Assembly (NCBI GenBank): GCA_050260375.1
Contig: JBLNCA010000007.1
Location: 1-64,000 of the forward strand
Source of the DNA: DTFZ01 sp050260375
GTDB lineage: Bacteria; Bacillota; Clostridia; Christensenellales; SZUA-584
Direction of reading: 5' to 3'
DNA: 64,000 nucleotides
Shown here: piece after piece, positions 18,402-26,400 of the stretch
Numbering within the stretch: the first letter of the stretch is position 1
Layout: the number at the start of each line of letters is the position of its first letter
Program-made: the position numbers and the translations under genes
The notes under the pieces: model-generated
The model's input: the letters and a program-made list of their open reading frames with translations, nothing else
What the model was told of the DNA's origin: nothing
The model's database searches: none

Positions 18402-19202
18402 CTAAAACAATATAATATAAAATCCGTACACGGCCGGAACTATGAACAGCATCGAATCGAGCCTATCCATAGCGCCTCCGTGCGCTCCCATTATCCTGCC
18501 AAAATCCTTGGCGCCAAAAAACCTTTTTATCTTTGACGCGGCGAGGTCGCCTATCTGCCCTAATACCGTCAGCAGCGCCCCGAGTATGAGGTACCAGTAC
18601 TCAGGTATGCTCACTCCGAAAGCTTCCTGCCCGAAATATCCGAACATGTAAACGCCGAGTATGCCGAACACCGCGCCGCCGACAGCGCCCTCCACCGTCT
18701 TTTTCGGGCTGATGCTCTCGGCAAGCTTATGCCTACCTATTAGCCTTCCCGTAAAATACGCAAAAGAATCGGTGATTACAGCCGACCCGAACGCTATTAT
18801 CATAAGAAACCTGTAGGCGTCGATAGCGGGTATGCATACGACGGCCATAAGGAAAAGATAGAACATGCCGGGGTATGCCAGCGAAAACACCGTCATAGCG
18901 CCGTCCTTTACGCTGCGCCCAATCAATATCAGCGCTATCAATATAGCCATTACCGCGGCGAGAAAAAGCGCGGCCGCTCCCGTAAAACCTCCGAGGTAAT
19001 CGTAAGCGGGACAGAGCAGCGCCGCAAACGCGTACGCTATCGCGCGGAAAGGCTTTGAATCCGCGGCAAGCATGCCAAGCATCTCGTGCATGCAAAGCAA
19101 ACTCACGGCGGATACGGCTATCTTTGCGAACAGCCCGCCGAAATATATGACCGATATAAGCAGCGCCAGCGCCGGTATAGCGAAAAGCGTCCTCTTAAGC
19201 AA
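18402..19202 (-). CDS. cdsA: Phosphatidate cytidylyltransferase
   Basis: A 266-residue integral membrane enzyme making CDP-diacylglycerol from phosphatidate and CTP for phospholipid synthesis. Seven to eight hydrophobic segments are visible. The C-terminal CdsA signature is clear: SKIKRFFGAKDFGRIMGAHG, then GAMDRLDS, near 223-252. The start is TTG at 19202 behind GGAGGGGATC. Its position between uppS and dxr is canonical. Confidence 0.95.
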   Translation of the reverse strand: MLKRTLFAIPALALLISVIYFGGLFAKIAVSAVSLLCMHEMLGMLAADSKPFRAIAYAFAALLCPAYDYLGGFTGAAALFLAAVMAILIALILIGRSVKDGAMTVFSLAYPGMFYLFLMAVVCIPAIDAYRFLMIIAFGSAVITDSFAYFTGRLIGRHKLAESISPKKTVEGAVGGAVFGILGVYMFGYFGQEAFGVSIPEYWYLILGALLTVLGQIGDLAASKIKRFFGAKDFGRIMGAHGGAMDRLDSMLFIVPAVYGFYIILF

Positions 19203-19284
19203 TAGATCCCCTCCGAACCGCCCTTAACGAATTATATTCCTTTAAAGGCCGCAAAACCACTCCCGCAGCGAATAAACGGTGCTT

Positions 19285-20046
19285 TTATATGCCGCCGAAC
19301 CTGCGGTCGCGCGAAGCGAAGGCATCGAGCGCCTTTTTGTATTCAATCTCGTCGAAATCGGGCCACAGCGTATTCGAAAAATAAAGCTCGGCGTACGCAA
19401 GCTGATACAGCAGAAAATTGCTTAAACGCGATTCCCCGCTCGTGCGTATCATCAGGTCGGGGTCGGGCTGGCCCGCGGTGAAAAGCAGCGAAGATATGTA
19501 TTCCTCCGTTATTTCCTCCGGCTTTCTGCCTTCCGCAACGGCTTTTTTTACGGCGCCTGTTATCTCCTGCCGCCCTCCGTAATTAACCGCCATGTTGACT
19601 GTAAGCCCGGTGTTGTCCTTCGTCGTGCGCTTAGCGCGCTCTATCTCTTCGACTACCTCGCGCGGCAGCCTGGATATATCGCCCAGCGTCAGTATGCGCA
19701 CGTTCTTCTTATTAAGCTCATCAAGCTCCTTCTTAAGGTATTCGAGCAGCAGCCCCATGAGAGTGTTTACTTCCTGGTCGGGTCGCTTCCAGTTCTCGGT
19801 GGAGAACGCAAAAAGCGTGAGATACTTTATGCCGATATCCGAGCTCATGCGTATAATAGTCCGCACGCGCTCCACGCCCGCCCGGTGGCCCGCCGCGCGC
19901 GGAAGGCCTCTTTTCTTAGCCCATCGCCCGTTGCCGTCCATTATAACGGCGACATGCACGGGAAGCCGGCTTGGGTCTATGCCGGCGTATACGCTTTCAT
20001 CTATTTTCTTTTTTCCGAACAGTACGTCCTTAAATCCTCTCAACAA
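19285..20046 (-). CDS. uppS: Isoprenyl transferase (undecaprenyl diphosphate synthase)
   Basis: A 253-residue cis-prenyltransferase making the C55 lipid carrier for peptidoglycan and other envelope polymers. The catalytic Asp is in VIMDGNGRWAKKRGLPR near 35-51. NYGGRQEI and DLMIRTSGESRLSNF are family blocks. The start is TTG at 20046 (a second TTG follows directly) with GAGG upstream. The MEP genes dxr and ispG downstream feed its precursors. Confidence 0.96.
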   Translation of the reverse strand: MLRGFKDVLFGKKKIDESVYAGIDPSRLPVHVAVIMDGNGRWAKKRGLPRAAGHRAGVERVRTIIRMSSDIGIKYLTLFAFSTENWKRPDQEVNTLMGLLLEYLKKELDELNKKNVRILTLGDISRLPREVVEEIERAKRTTKDNTGLTVNMAVNYGGRQEITGAVKKAVAEGRKPEEITEEYISSLLFTAGQPDPDLMIRTSGESRLSNFLLYQLAYAELYFSNTLWPDFDEIEYKKALDAFASRDRRFGGI

Positions 20047-20138
20047 ATACCTCGATCATTCCCGCAAACTTTCATGCGCACTGTAACCTGGCTTTTCTTA
20101 AAGCGGATAAACCCAAAGCATAGCCCTCGTGCCGCCCG

Positions 20139-20339
20139 CTAAACCCTTGTCTTAAAACGCGATACGGTTATCTCTATTACATTGTTTCCGGCGGCGCGCA
20201 CGCGTATAACGCGCTCGGAATCCGCGCATTCCACGCCGCGTTTTGACTCATACTCGCAGCGCACTACTTCATAACCCGCCGAACGCAGCTTTTCTTCCGC
20301 TTCGCCCGCCTCGAGCCCCAGTACGCTTTCAGGCGTCAT
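20139..20339 (-). CDS. Small PASTA-like protein coupled to frr
   Basis: A 66-residue protein with no signal peptide or membrane segment. Residues 4-60 read like one PASTA repeat: VLGLEAGEAEEKLRSAGYEV, then a variable turn, then VIEITVSRF. PASTA modules normally occur as extracellular tails of Ser/Thr kinases and penicillin-binding proteins, so a free cytosolic copy is unusual. Its ATG overlaps the frr stop (ATGA), indicating translational coupling; GGAGG is very close to the start. A spurious ORF is possible, but the overlap and coherent composition favour a real gene. No function is assigned. Confidence 0.6.
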   Translation of the reverse strand: MTPESVLGLEAGEAEEKLRSAGYEVVRCEYESKRGVECADSERVIRVRAAGNNVIEITVSRFKTRV

Positions 20340-20899
20340 ACCTCCATGATTTCCTTTTCTTTATCCTTGACAACGCCGTCTATTATCTTAATGTATTCGT
20401 CCGTCAGCTTCTGTACCTCGTTTTCCAGGTCCTTAAAATCGTCCTCGGTTATTTCGCTTGCCTTCTGGCTTTTCTTAAACGCCTCGTTGGCGTCTCGCCT
20501 TATCACCCTCACGGCTACTTTAGCCTCCTCGCCCTTTTTCTTAACGGTCTTGGCGAGTTCGGCCCTTCTTTCCTGCGTAAGCTCGGGTATAACGAGCCTT
20601 ATTACTTTGCCGTCATTGGACGGGTTTATGCCGAGGTCGGACTTCATTATGGCCTTTTCCACTTCGGACAGCATCTTTACATCCCATACCGAAACGACTA
20701 TCATGCGCGGCTCGGGCGCAGAAATGTTGGCCATCTGGTTAATGGGAGTAGGAGTGCCGTAGTAATCGACCATTATGCCGTCGAGCAGCTGAGGATTAGC
20801 CCTGCCCGCCCGGATATGCGACAGCTCCTTCTTAAGCGCCGCAACCGATTTTTCCATCTTCGCTTTTGCATTGTCCAGCGCTTCGTGTTTAACCTGCAT
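20336..20899 (-). CDS. frr: Ribosome recycling factor
   Basis: A 187-residue RRF that, with EF-G, splits ribosomes after termination. It has the three-helix-bundle motif SHIRAGRANPQLLDGI in the first half, YYGTPTPINQMANIS in the hinge region, and the helical IRLVIPELTQERR block. Length is typical. The Ala/Glu/Lys-rich third helix is intact. It is separated from pyrH by about 120 bp and overlaps the small PASTA-like gene. Confidence 0.97.
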   Translation of the reverse strand: MQVKHEALDNAKAKMEKSVAALKKELSHIRAGRANPQLLDGIMVDYYGTPTPINQMANISAPEPRMIVVSVWDVKMLSEVEKAIMKSDLGINPSNDGKVIRLVIPELTQERRAELAKTVKKKGEEAKVAVRVIRRDANEAFKKSQKASEITEDDFKDLENEVQKLTDEYIKIIDGVVKDKEKEIMEV

Positions 20900-21018
20900 A
20901 ACAAAAACCCTCCTTTTTATCGCCCCGGAATGCGCATTTTACGGGGCTGCGTTTCGCTTTAAAGTATATTTATAAATAATCGCGGGGCGCAGCTCTTTAT
21001 TTACCGCCGCGCAGCTGA

Positions 21019-21735
21019 TTAATTGATCCTTGTGCCTATGTTCTCGCCCAATACTACTCTTTTTATACCGTCGTCAATATCAAGCCCGAAGCATATTATA
21101 GGTATGCTGTTGTCCATACACAGCGACACCGCCGTTGTGTCCATTACTGAAAGCCCCTGGTTTATAACGTCAATGTAGCTTATATAATCGTACTTTTTCG
21201 CATCCTTGTTAAGCTTGGGGTCGCTGTCGTAAACGCCGTCCACGTTCTTTGCGAGCAGTATCAGGTCTGCCTCGATTTCAGCCGCGCGCAGCGCCGCCGC
21301 CGTATCCGTCGAGAAGTACGGATTGCCGGTACCGCACGCGAATATCACTACCCTGCCCTTTTCAAGATGCCTCATTGCTCGCCGCCTTATGTACGGCTCG
21401 GCTATCGCGCGCATCTCTATCGCCGTCTGCACCCTTGTCTGCATGCCCTTGCTTTCCAGCGCGTCCTGCATAGCGAGCGCGTTTATTACGGTTGCGAGCA
21501 TGCCCATGTGGTCGGCTGTCGTCCTGTCCATGCCCACGCCTCTGCGGCCGCGCCATATGTTGCCGCCGCCCACTACGATGCCCATCTCTACGCCCAGCTT
21601 CGCTACTTCTATCACCTGGTCTGCGACGGAAGATATGATATCAAAGTCAAAACCCGACTCCTTGCTTCCGGCCAGGGCCTCTCCGCTGATCTTCAGGACA
21701 ACGCGTTTATACTTAGGAACAGGCTTTTGCTTCAT
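21019..21735 (-). CDS. pyrH: Uridylate kinase
   Basis: A 238-residue bacterial UMP kinase of the amino-acid kinase fold. It has the N-terminal RVVLKISGEALAG, the glycine-rich VVGGGNIWRG, the GTGNPYFSTDTAAALRA phosphate-binding block and the DGVYDSDP turn. It makes UDP and is regulated by GTP and UTP in the family. AGGAGATGCC precedes the ATG. It lies between tsf and frr in the canonical order; the tsf terminator lies upstream. Confidence 0.97.
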   Translation of the reverse strand: MKQKPVPKYKRVVLKISGEALAGSKESGFDFDIISSVADQVIEVAKLGVEMGIVVGGGNIWRGRRGVGMDRTTADHMGMLATVINALAMQDALESKGMQTRVQTAIEMRAIAEPYIRRRAMRHLEKGRVVIFACGTGNPYFSTDTAAALRAAEIEADLILLAKNVDGVYDSDPKLNKDAKKYDYISYIDVINQGLSVMDTTAVSLCMDNSIPIICFGLDIDDGIKRVVLGENIGTRIN

Positions 21736-21888
21736 TTGGCATCTCCTTTTTTTGATTTATTCTACCATACCTGGGCGCTGAAAAGTTTAAAATTTTTTGG
21801 AACCCGGAACAGCATAGATTTATTAGCGCCCTGAGCGCACAGCGGCGCAGCGCGAATATTCCCGCAATCAGCCGTTTGGGGCGCTTGC

Positions 21889-21922
21889 AAAAAGGGAGAG
21901 TGCGCCCTTTGCCACTCTCCCT
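21889..21922 (-). terminator. Intrinsic terminator after tsf
   Basis: A 10-bp stem, AGGGAGAGTG (21893-21902) with CACTCTCCCT (21913-21922), followed on the minus strand by a five-T run. It lies just beyond the tsf stop and would separate rpsB-tsf from pyrH onward, or attenuate read-through. Confidence 0.85.
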
Positions 21923-21933
21923 AAAGCATGTCG

Positions 21934-22851
21934 TTATTTGGACGTCTGCTTCATTACCTCTTCCGCGAAGTCGTCCTTGCGTTTTTCGAGGCCTTCGCCC
22001 ATCTCATAGCGCACAAAGCGACGTATCTCTATGTTCTCGCCCAGCTTGCCCGACATTTCCTTGACGAGCTGCTTTATCGATTTGTTCTGGTCCTTTACGA
22101 ACACCTGCTCTATGAGGCAGAAATCCTTATAGTATTTCTGTATTCGGCCTTCCACCATCTTGTCTACGATCTTTTCGGGCTTGCCCTCATTGAGCGCCTG
22201 CACGCGCAGTATCTCCTTTTCGCTCGCTATCACATCTTCGGGCACGTCCGAAGGGTTTAAGTATAGCGGATTCGCGGCCGCTATCTGCATTGCGACGTCG
22301 TGAGCAAAAGCCTTCAGCTCGGCGTTGCCCGCGGCGGCAGCCGACTCGCAGCCAATCTCGACCAGCACGCCTATCTTGCCGCCCATGTGTATATAGCTGT
22401 CCACAAGCCCCGCTCCGCTCAGACCGAAGCGCGTAAAGCGACGAATGTCTATCTTCTCGCCTATCTCGCCTATCTTCTCCTTGACAAGCGTGGATACCGT
22501 ATTCGCTCCGGCGTTCTGTTCCAAAAGCGCCACGACGTCGGAAGGGTCGTTCTCCATTATATGCTTTGCTATACTGCGCACAAAATCGACGAACACCGGC
22601 GTTTTCGCGACGAAGTCCGTCTCGCAGTTAACCTCTACAAGAACGCCGCCCTCGTCTGAAGTAAAGCTCTCTACCACGCCTTCCGCGGCTATCCTGTCTG
22701 CCTTCTTCGCGGCGGACGCGAGCCCCTTCTCGCGCAGTATCTTTATCGCTTCCTCAAAGTCTCCGTTTGCCTGTGTAAGCGCGTTTTTGCAATCCATCAT
22801 GCCGGCGCCTGTTTTCTCCCTCAACGCCTTAACATCACTCGCAGTGATCAT
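21934..22851 (-). CDS. tsf: Translation elongation factor Ts
   Basis: A 305-residue EF-Ts, the nucleotide exchange factor for EF-Tu. The N-terminal UBA-like region carries KALREKTGAGMMDCKNAL, and the core shows the VLVEVNCETDFVAK signature near 70-83. Two dimerisation subdomains follow, so it is the full-length form. AAGGAG lies upstream of the ATG. It is 99 bp downstream of rpsB and followed by a strong terminator. Confidence 0.97.
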   Translation of the reverse strand: MITASDVKALREKTGAGMMDCKNALTQANGDFEEAIKILREKGLASAAKKADRIAAEGVVESFTSDEGGVLVEVNCETDFVAKTPVFVDFVRSIAKHIMENDPSDVVALLEQNAGANTVSTLVKEKIGEIGEKIDIRRFTRFGLSGAGLVDSYIHMGGKIGVLVEIGCESAAAAGNAELKAFAHDVAMQIAAANPLYLNPSDVPEDVIASEKEILRVQALNEGKPEKIVDKMVEGRIQKYYKDFCLIEQVFVKDQNKSIKQLVKEMSGKLGENIEIRRFVRYEMGEGLEKRKDDFAEEVMKQTSK

Positions 22852-22950
22852 ATCTTAAAATCTCCTTATATACTTAATACAGTTATTATACCCTTAAAAG
22901 TCATACTTTTGAGGGCTTGCTTTGCCGTACGATTAAAATCCGCTTCCTTC

Positions 22951-23745
22951 TTACTCGGCTTCGGCCTCTTCGGAGACGGGCTCTTCATCGAACGAGTCCA
23001 GCATATCAACGTCTTCCTCGTCCTCTTCCTCTTCGGCGGGCTCGGACGTATCGGTCAGCTGTTCGCCCTGCTTCGCTTCGAGCACCGCGTCCGCTATCTT
23101 GGACGCCAGCAGCTTCACGGCGCGTATGGCGTCGTCGTTTCCGGGTATCACGTAATCCACTTCGTCGGGGTCGCAGTTCGTATCGACAATTCCCACAATA
23201 GGTATGCCCAATGAACGCGCCTCAACGATGGCTATATGCTCCTTTCTCGGGTCGACAACGAACAGCACGCCCGGCAGTTCTTTCATGTCCCTTATACCGC
23301 CGAGGTTCTTTATGAGTTTTTCCTGCTCGTGCTTGAGTTTTATAACTTCCTTCTTGGGGAGCAGCGCGAATTCGCCCGTCTCCTCCATCTTTTCTATCTT
23401 TTCAAGGCGCCTCACGCGGCTGCGTATCGTTTTGAAGTTTGTGAGCATGCCGCCCAGCCAGCGCTGGCTCACGTAATACATGCCGCAGCGCTTCGCTTCC
23501 TGTTCAACCGATTCCTGCGCCTGTTTCTTCGTGCCTACGAACAGCACCGTCTTTCCTTCCATCACCGCGTCGCGCACAAAAAAATACGCCTGTTCCACCA
23601 TCTTTACTGTTTTCTGCAGGTCGATGATGTAAATGCCGTTGCGCTCCGTGAAGATGTACTTTTTCATCTTGGGGTTCCAACGCCTTGTCTGGTGCCCGAA
23701 ATGGACGCCAGCTTCCAAAAGCTGCTTCATTGAAATGACTGACAC
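22951..23745 (-). CDS. rpsB: 30S ribosomal protein uS2
   Basis: A 264-residue S2 of the small subunit. It has the conserved N-terminus MKQLLEAGVHFGHQTRRW preceded by VSVIS, the LGGMLTNFKTI block and the PGNDDAIRAVKL block. I chose GTG at 23745 because AGGAGG lies nine bases upstream; the frame stays open for 63 more codons upstream, but that part overlaps the promoter and does not resemble S2. The C-terminus carries an acidic tail of roughly 30 residues rich in Asp/Glu, absent from Escherichia coli S2. The promoter is at 23870-23898. Confidence 0.96.
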   Translation of the reverse strand: MSVISMKQLLEAGVHFGHQTRRWNPKMKKYIFTERNGIYIIDLQKTVKMVEQAYFFVRDAVMEGKTVLFVGTKKQAQESVEQEAKRCGMYYVSQRWLGGMLTNFKTIRSRVRRLEKIEKMEETGEFALLPKKEVIKLKHEQEKLIKNLGGIRDMKELPGVLFVVDPRKEHIAIVEARSLGIPIVGIVDTNCDPDEVDYVIPGNDDAIRAVKLLASKIADAVLEAKQGEQLTDTSEPAEEEEDEEDVDMLDSFDEEPVSEEAEAE

Positions 23746-23869
23746 TTCTAATTTCCTCCTGTTTATCCTCCCGCCGCTTCGTCTTTTTGCGGAACCTTTG
23801 GGCCATGAAAAAAGATTTAACCCAAAGGCACGGCCGCAAAAATCCGCGCCGGTGTGAAATACAGATGGA

Positions 23870-23898
23870 ATTATAACACAGGGGTAATTGAGAATCAA
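23870..23898 (-). promoter_or_regulatory. Sigma-A promoter of rpsB-tsf
   Basis: On the minus strand, TTGATT (23898-23893), a 17-bp spacer and TATAAT (23875-23870). The predicted leader before the rpsB GTG is about 115 nt, long enough for autogenous control, though no known S2-leader motif was recognised. Confidence 0.82.
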
Positions 23899-23934
23899 CA
23901 AAAAATGATAGTCTTTGTTTCGATGCCGAGCCAT

Positions 23935-24118
23935 TTTTTCTTCAAATTCAGCATTTGAACCCCCGACGCTTAATTCATATCTGGATAACTATACCCTAAG
24001 CGCTGTTATCGCCGCGCTGCTTTGCGCCTGAACCCGCATGCGCCTTCTTGCCTGCCCGGCGTACTATGTAGCCCTAAGGCGCTTTAGCCGCATAGTAAAT
24101 AAGCTTTCTTTGCTTTTC
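23935..24118. other. Intergenic region between rpsB and gerAB with hairpin potential
   Basis: There is no coding signal in this divergent gap. It contains a nested hairpin TACTATG..CATAGTA at about 24062-24097 with an inner CTAA..TTAG stem, and several GC-rich inverted segments. It is bounded on the right by an intrinsic terminator on the plus strand. It could be a small RNA or a processed leader, but no convincing plus-strand promoter was found. Confidence 0.35.
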
Positions 24119-24155
24119 ATCCGCCGTATATAATGCAGCACGGCGGATATTTTTT
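24119..24155 (+). terminator. Orphan intrinsic terminator upstream of gerAB
   Basis: A 9-bp stem, ATCCGCCGT (24119-24127) with ACGGCGGAT (24140-24148), a 12-nt loop, then A and six T. No recognised gene on the plus strand precedes it, so it either ends a small RNA or attenuates the gerA transcript. Confidence 0.7.
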
Positions 24156-24205
24156 CTATATCTGCAAACAATACTTAATAATTCTTTCGCGGCAGGTAAC
24201 AGGCG

Positions 24206-25294
24206 TTGATCAATAACAGGCAGCTTGCTCTTCTTATATTCATCATTTTGGTCGGCGAAACGTCGGCGTATATCCCCGGCCTGATGGCATCGGCCGCAAG
24301 GGAAGGAAACTGGCTGCCTATATTGATCAACTCTGTTGTATTCGGTATTGGCGCTTTTATAATGGTCAAGCTCAACAGCATGTACGACGGGAAGATGCTT
24401 TTTGAGTACTCCGGCGAGATAATAGGAAAAGCAGGGGCTTACATACTGGGAATTCTATTTATCATATATTTCATTATTGTAGCCGCATATCTGCTGACTT
24501 CGTTTACCAATCTGCTGAGAAACAACTTTCTTTATAATACTCCGGCGTGGTTTGAACTGCTGCTTGGCATACCCATATTCGGATACGCTGCATATAAAGG
24601 GGTGAGGAATATAGCGCGCATGGCCGAAATGACCGGCGTTCTTTTATTTATCACCGCATTTTTAATACACTTGGCGATGCTTATTCAGGGCAAGATTCAA
24701 AACATTGAACCTCTATTTAACACGTACGCCATAGGAAGATACCTTGCGGCAATAAAAGAAGCGATAATTCCATTTCTCGGATTGGAGATACTCACGATAG
24801 TTCCGTTCGCGCTTTCGGCAGAAAAGAAAGCGCCCAAAGTCGCGTTTCTGTCCGTTATCGCATGCGGCGTTTTTTTCGTATTCATTATCGAGACGAGCAT
24901 AATGATGGTGGGCATGGACGATATAGTAAACTATACCGACTCTTTGATAGCAGCTATGCGCCAGGTAGAGCTCCCCTCCATTGAGTTCCTCTCAAGGATA
25001 GATATATTCTATCTTACGGTAGGCTTTGCCGTTTCCTTTGTCTATATAATAATAGTGTATTGCGCGATAGTCGAGTATATATGCAAGATGTTTCCGAAGC
25101 TGAGCAGGCTCGCTATTGTCGTTGCGGTGGGCGTAATACTCTTCATACTCGGCATATTTGCAAGCGGTATCGACAACCTGCGCAAGGTGTTCAGCCTTTA
25201 CGCCGTCTATCTGATACCGGCGGCTTCGATTGTCATTCCTGTATTGCTTTATATTATTGCAAAGGTGAAAAAAAATGCCCGTAAAACGAATTAG
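24206..25294 (+). CDS. gerAB: Spore germination permease, GerAB/GerKB family
   Basis: A 362-residue membrane subunit of a germinant receptor, in the inner membrane of the dormant spore. About ten hydrophobic helices and the amino-acid-permease-like fold are evident; in the family this subunit binds the germinant. TTG at 24206 is the start because an in-frame TAA lies nine bases upstream and the next ATG is 26 codons in. The ribosome binding site is weak (CAGG). It overlaps gerAC by 20 bp. It is the first gene here, whereas gerAA normally comes first. Expression in the forespore (sigma-G) is expected, but I could not identify that promoter. Confidence 0.9.
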   Translation: MINNRQLALLIFIILVGETSAYIPGLMASAAREGNWLPILINSVVFGIGAFIMVKLNSMYDGKMLFEYSGEIIGKAGAYILGILFIIYFIIVAAYLLTSFTNLLRNNFLYNTPAWFELLLGIPIFGYAAYKGVRNIARMAEMTGVLLFITAFLIHLAMLIQGKIQNIEPLFNTYAIGRYLAAIKEAIIPFLGLEILTIVPFALSAEKKAPKVAFLSVIACGVFFVFIIETSIMMVGMDDIVNYTDSLIAAMRQVELPSIEFLSRIDIFYLTVGFAVSFVYIIIVYCAIVEYICKMFPKLSRLAIVVAVGVILFILGIFASGIDNLRKVFSLYAVYLIPAASIVIPVLLYIIAKVKKNARKTN

Positions 25295-26390
25295 GTTAAC
25301 AGTACTGATTATACTTATCATCTTTACGGCTGCAGGGTGCTGGGATGCACGGGACGTAGAAGACAAGGACATAGTGATCACAGTGGCCGTGGACAGGACG
25401 GCGGAAGGCGCTCACGCCTTTTACGTAAAAGTCGCGTCCGTCTCTGCCGGCGGGGAGAGCGGCACGCAGAATAAGACAGGCTTTACATCCAGGCTGGTCA
25501 CGGGTATGGGCGGCTCGTATATCGAAGCAAGGGAAAATATCGACAGGTCTGCAGACAACCCTATATTTCTTGGATCTGTGCAGACGATAATACTCACGGA
25601 AAGGCTGGCTTACAGCGGTATCGAGGATTATATGCTCAGGGTACGCCAGACGCCGGAATACAGGAAGACTCTCGACGTAGTGGTTACGCCCACCGAACCT
25701 GTAACGCTGTTGAATTATGAGCCGGAAAACGAACACACGGCCGGGTTTGCAATAGAATCCGTTATAAAAAGCCTTGTCGATTCCGGCCAGACATTTGATT
25801 TCTCGCTTGGAGATCTGCTTGGAATAATAGCGTCCCGCAACAAATGCTTTCTGCTGCACAATGTCGCCTTGAAAGAGAACATTGCCGTTATCGGTTATTC
25901 CATTTTTGACAACGGCATTTGCACCGGCTTTATACCCATCGAGGAAAGCAAAGGGGTACTGTTCCTCATGGCGGACGCGCCCCAGCCATATTATAACATA
26001 GGTTTCAGCATGGGCAACGCGGCGGTAAGGGTGCGCAGCGTCGCCAAAGATATAAGGCCGTATTATAACGACGGAAAAATAAGCTTTGACTTGAGCTTTG
26101 ACATAAACGCCCAGGTGCTGTCTTTAAGCGGCAACATAAAGATATCGGAGCAAACGCGGCAGGAAATAGAATCGGGACTCGAGGCAAAGATACTTGACGA
26201 CCTTTCAAAAGCCGTTATGAAATCGCAAAGCTTAGGGTGTGATTACCTAGACTTCCATACTTTTTTCAGGATCAGGTACCCGGAAGAAGCAAACAACATG
26301 GACTGGAAAGAGGAATATAAACGCGCCGCTTTCAACATAAGCGTAAGCGCCAAGCTGGACCTTGTAAGCACGGTAAACTACAGCGAATAG
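25275..26390 (+). CDS. gerAC: Germinant receptor lipoprotein, GerAC family
   Basis: A 371-residue lipoprotein subunit of the germinant receptor. Its N-terminus is a type II signal peptide with lipobox TAAGC (acylated Cys at 22), followed by WDARDVEDKDIV, typical of GerAC. The body is a mixed alpha/beta region with a C-terminal GerAC domain that includes the LGCDYLDF segment. ATG at 25275 lies within the end of gerAB (20-bp overlap). It ends 10 bp before gerAA with GAGGTGAAGC between. Confidence 0.92.
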   Translation: MPVKRIRLTVLIILIIFTAAGCWDARDVEDKDIVITVAVDRTAEGAHAFYVKVASVSAGGESGTQNKTGFTSRLVTGMGGSYIEARENIDRSADNPIFLGSVQTIILTERLAYSGIEDYMLRVRQTPEYRKTLDVVVTPTEPVTLLNYEPENEHTAGFAIESVIKSLVDSGQTFDFSLGDLLGIIASRNKCFLLHNVALKENIAVIGYSIFDNGICTGFIPIEESKGVLFLMADAPQPYYNIGFSMGNAAVRVRSVAKDIRPYYNDGKISFDLSFDINAQVLSLSGNIKISEQTRQEIESGLEAKILDDLSKAVMKSQSLGCDYLDFHTFFRIRYPEEANNMDWKEEYKRAAFNISVSAKLDLVSTVNYSE

Positions 26391-26400
26391 AGGTGAAGCA

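Noticed and set aside
23746..23934. N-terminal extension of rpsB up to 23934
   Set aside because: The open frame overlaps the rpsB promoter and does not resemble S2; GTG at 23745 has an ideal ribosome site.
24119..24148. TATAAT at 24129-24134 as a gerA promoter
   Set aside because: It lies in the loop of the terminator hairpin and has no -35 element at a suitable distance.
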